NCBI RefSeq assembly: GCF_020271745.1
Contig: NZ_CP084296.1
Span: 2,666,001 to 2,730,000, forward strand
DNA from: Providencia alcalifaciens
GTDB taxonomy: Bacteria; Pseudomonadota; Gammaproteobacteria; Enterobacterales; Enterobacteriaceae
Direction: 5' to 3'
DNA length: 64,000 bases
Shown here piece after piece: positions 61,928 through 64,000 of the stretch (position 1 is its first letter; each line of letters starts with the position of its first letter). The notes below the pieces were generated by a model. It did no database searches. It saw only the letters and a list, made by a program, of their open reading frames with translations, and was not told the DNA's origin. The position numbers were made by a program, and so were the translations under genes.

Positions 61928-62394
61928 CACTCTTTCCCCTTGGTTTTATCATTATTGATGGTTGAAGAAATGGGTTCTTCAGGAGGAAGAGGAACTTCAT
62001 CAGGCTTCACACCTACAATTGGGCGTTCTTTATGGATATAGTTTGAGCTGACCGCAACAACAATCATGACAATGAGTGTGCTGGCAATGCAAGAGACGAC
62101 AATTGGGATCATCTGTTGGCTGAGCAAATCATAATAGTTCATAATTCCCACACCGATGGGAACGAATAAAATCGTCATGTTTTTCAGCAGGATGCTACAT
62201 CCAGGTTTTGCCCAGTGAGCAGGGATTACCTGCAATGCTAGCAAGACAAACAGCAGTAACATACCGACAATACTGCCGGGAATGGAAAAAGGAAGCAGTG
62301 TGGAAATCACATTTCCGATGATCAGGCAGAGGTAAAGTATTGCGAAGGCTCGCAAATATTGCCATACGGTGTTCAATACTTGTTTTAATGACAT
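61927..62394 (-). CDS. yohJ: LrgA/CidA family membrane protein
   Basis: A 155-residue membrane protein with four segments, partner of YohK. Family blocks are YLCLIIGNVISTLLPFSIPGSI and FVPIGVGIMNYYDLL. The C-terminal tail after the last membrane segment is about 40 residues, longer than the E. coli version (132 residues in total as I recall), and rich in Pro, Glu and Lys. The start at 62394 has AGGACA upstream; a frame at 62433 lacks family support. Confidence 0.9.
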   Translation of the reverse strand: MSLKQVLNTVWQYLRAFAILYLCLIIGNVISTLLPFSIPGSIVGMLLLFVLLALQVIPAHWAKPGCSILLKNMTILFVPIGVGIMNYYDLLSQQMIPIVVSCIASTLIVMIVVAVSSNYIHKERPIVGVKPDEVPLPPEEPISSTINNDKTKGKE

Positions 62395-62479
62395 GGGACT
62401 TGTCCTATTACTCGACAGGCATTCATCATACAATTAACTTGAAAATTGTGCCATAGATCACAAATAAAAACCCATAAAA

Positions 62480-62508
62480 AAACGGAGCTCACTAAAGTGG
62501 CTCCGTTT
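62480..62508 (-). terminator. metG terminator
   Basis: AAACGGAGC (62480-62488) pairs with GCTCCGTTT (62500-62508), and an inner CAC/GTG pairing extends the stem after a bulge. On the - strand TTTT follows. It lies 55 bp after the metG stop. Confidence 0.85.
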
Positions 62509-62562
62509 GGTACTGATATAGGCTAAGTTTATTGCTCAATTACCCGAGCGACAATCAATGGC

Positions 62563-64000
62563 TTATTTAACTTGCATACCTGGTTGTGCACCATTATCTG
62601 GGCTCAGTAGGTAAATATCTTTACCACCAGGGCCTGCTGCCATCACCATACCTTCGGAGATACCAAAGCGCATTTTACGTGGTGCAAGGTTTGCCACCAT
62701 TACGGTTAAACGACCTTCCAAGACTTTTGGATCTGGATAAGCGCTACGGATACCGGAGAATACTTGGCGAGTTTCACCGCCGATATCTAACTGTAATTTC
62801 AGTAGCTTATCTGAGCCTTCAACGAAGTCTGCTTGTTTGATCAGCGCAATGCGCAAGTCAATTTTAGCAAAATCATCGAATGTGATGGTCTCTTGAATAG
62901 GATCATCCGCTAGAGGGCCTGTCAGTTGTTTAACTGGCTGAGCACTTTGTTTGGACGCTTCTACCATTGCTTCCGCTTTTGCTAATTCGATGCGGTTAAA
63001 TAACGCTTTAAATGGCGCTACGTCATGGTTCAGTAATGGCGTATTGATGGAATCCCACGTTAATTCAACTTTCAGGAACTCTTCCACGCGCTTGGTTAAG
63101 CTTGGCAGAATTGGTTTCAAGTAAGTCATTAGTACGCGGAATAAGTTGATACCCATTGAGCAGATATCTTGCAGTTCTTGGTCTTTACCTTCTTGTTTCG
63201 CAACGACCCAAGGTGCTTTCTCATCCACATAGCGGTTTGCAATATCCGCTAATGCCATAATTTCACGCACGGCTTTGCCATATTCACGGTTAGTGAAATC
63301 GTCACCGATCACTTTTGCCGCATCAACAAATTGTTGGTATAGCGCGGGTTCTGCTAAGTTTGCGGATAATTTTCCAGCAAAACGTTTTGCAATAAAGCCT
63401 GCGTTACGTGAGGCTAAGTTCACCACTTTGTTAACAATATCGCTGTTCACACGCTGTACAAAATCTTCTAAATTCAAGTCGATATCGTCGATGCGTGAAG
63501 AGAGTTTAGCTGCATAGTAATAACGTAGGCAGTCAGCATCGAAATGATCTAAATAAGCGCGAGCGGTAATAAATGTGCCGCGAGACTTAGACATTTTTGC
63601 ACCATTAACGGTGACATAACCGTGAACAAACAGGTTGGTTGGTTTACGGTAGTTGCTGCCTTCTAACATGGCTGGCCAGAATAGGCTGTGGAAATAGACG
63701 ATATCTTTACCGATAAAGTGGTAAAGATCCGCTTTGGAATCTTTATTCCAAAATTCATCAAAGTTTAAATCGCTGCGTTTGTCACACAGGTTTTTAAATG
63801 AGCCCATATAGCCGATTGGCGCATCCAGCCAAACGTAGAAATATTTACCCGGCGCATCTGGAATTTCAAAGCCGAAATACGGGGAATCACGGGTGATATC
63901 CCACTGTTGTAAGCCAGATTCAAACCATTCTTGCATTTTGTTAGCCACTTGCTCTTGCAGTGCGCCAGAGCGAGTCCATGCTTGTAGCATGTCGCTAAAT
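62563..64000 (-). CDS. metG: Methionine-tRNA ligase (5' end outside the window)
   Basis: The last 478 codons of methionyl-tRNA synthetase; about 200 N-terminal codons, including the HIGH motif, lie beyond position 64000. The frame runs open to the edge, and an internal ATG at 63990 is not the start. The KMSKS loop (GAKMSKSRG) is visible, as are the zinc-side stretch [15 protein letters not shown] and the anticodon-binding helices. The C-terminal tRNA-binding/dimerisation domain ([16 protein letters not shown]...[14 protein letters not shown]) is complete. Confidence 0.96.
   Translation of the reverse strand, partial: FSDMLQAWTRSGALQEQVANKMQEWFESGLQQWDITRDSPYFGFEIPDAPGKYFYVWLDAPIGYMGSFKNLCDKRSDLNFDEFWNKDSKADLYHFIGKDIVYFHSLFWPAMLEGSNYRKPTNLFVHGYVTVNGAKMSKSRGTFITARAYLDHFDADCLRYYYAAKLSSRIDDIDLNLEDFVQRVNSDIVNKVVNLASRNAGFIAKRFAGKLSANLAEPALYQQFVDAAKVIGDDFTNREYGKAVREIMALADIANRYVDEKAPWVVAKQEGKDQELQDICSMGINLFRVLMTYLKPILPSLTKRVEEFLKVELTWDSINTPLLNHDVAPFKALFNRIELAKAEAMVEASKQSAQPVKQLTGPLADDPIQETITFDDFAKIDLRIALIKQADFVEGSDKLLKLQLDIGGETRQVFSGIRSAYPDPKVLEGRLTVMVANLAPRKMRFGISEGMVMAAGPGGKDIYLLSPDNGAQPGMQVK

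Overview
The window is a chromosomal segment of a gamma-proteobacterium of the order Enterobacterales, most likely Providencia. Gene content and protein sequences follow Escherichia coli closely. Base composition is more AT-rich than in E. coli. The rhomboid protease at 52460-54493 closely resembles what I remember of Providencia stuartii AarA. No rRNA, tRNA, CRISPR array or intact insertion sequence was seen.

Layout. 1-610: non-coding, with two terminators and a 24-bp direct repeat. 611-10356: ybhA, pgl, bioA facing bioBFCD across a BirA-type operator, and uvrB with an SOS box and paired DnaA boxes. 10579-17901: an insert relative to E. coli, made of an Rpn-family nuclease and the pgtP/pgtCBA phosphoglycerate uptake system. 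17949-22508: ybhK, then moaACDE (no moaB) behind a ModE-like site and a molybdenum-cofactor riboswitch, then ybhL. 22663-28765: a second insert, with an acyltransferase and an N-terminal-nucleophile acylase, a transposase remnant, and a GC-richer AraC/MFS pair. 28948-36403: ybhRSFG, cecR and rhlE in the E. coli order. 36403-46680: dusC, glsB, a two-gene orphan cassette between strong terminators, sseA, dinG, dps, rhtA, a LOG-family gene and ybiT. 46771-56359: yjdM, moeAB, folE, yeiB, sanA, a rhomboid protease fused to a beta-propeller, and maeA. 56790-60019: a very AT-rich four-gene island. 60156-64000: cdd, yohJK, and metG, which runs off the right edge.

Themes. Cofactor synthesis is prominent: biotin (bioABFCD), molybdopterin (moaACDE, moeAB) and the first step of folate synthesis (folE). 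Genome maintenance is represented by uvrB, dinG and dps. Both SOS genes carry LexA-type boxes at their promoters.

The best candidate for an undescribed system is the island at 56790-60019. It encodes a lipoprotein, a secreted protein and a 416-residue protein without a signal peptide, all sharing one helical domain. A fourth, unrelated periplasmic protein has four cysteines. The arrangement suggests an effector with periplasmic partner or immunity proteins, but no function could be assigned from sequence alone. The insulated two-gene cassette at 37889-38730 and the hairpin-rich dinG leader are further candidates.
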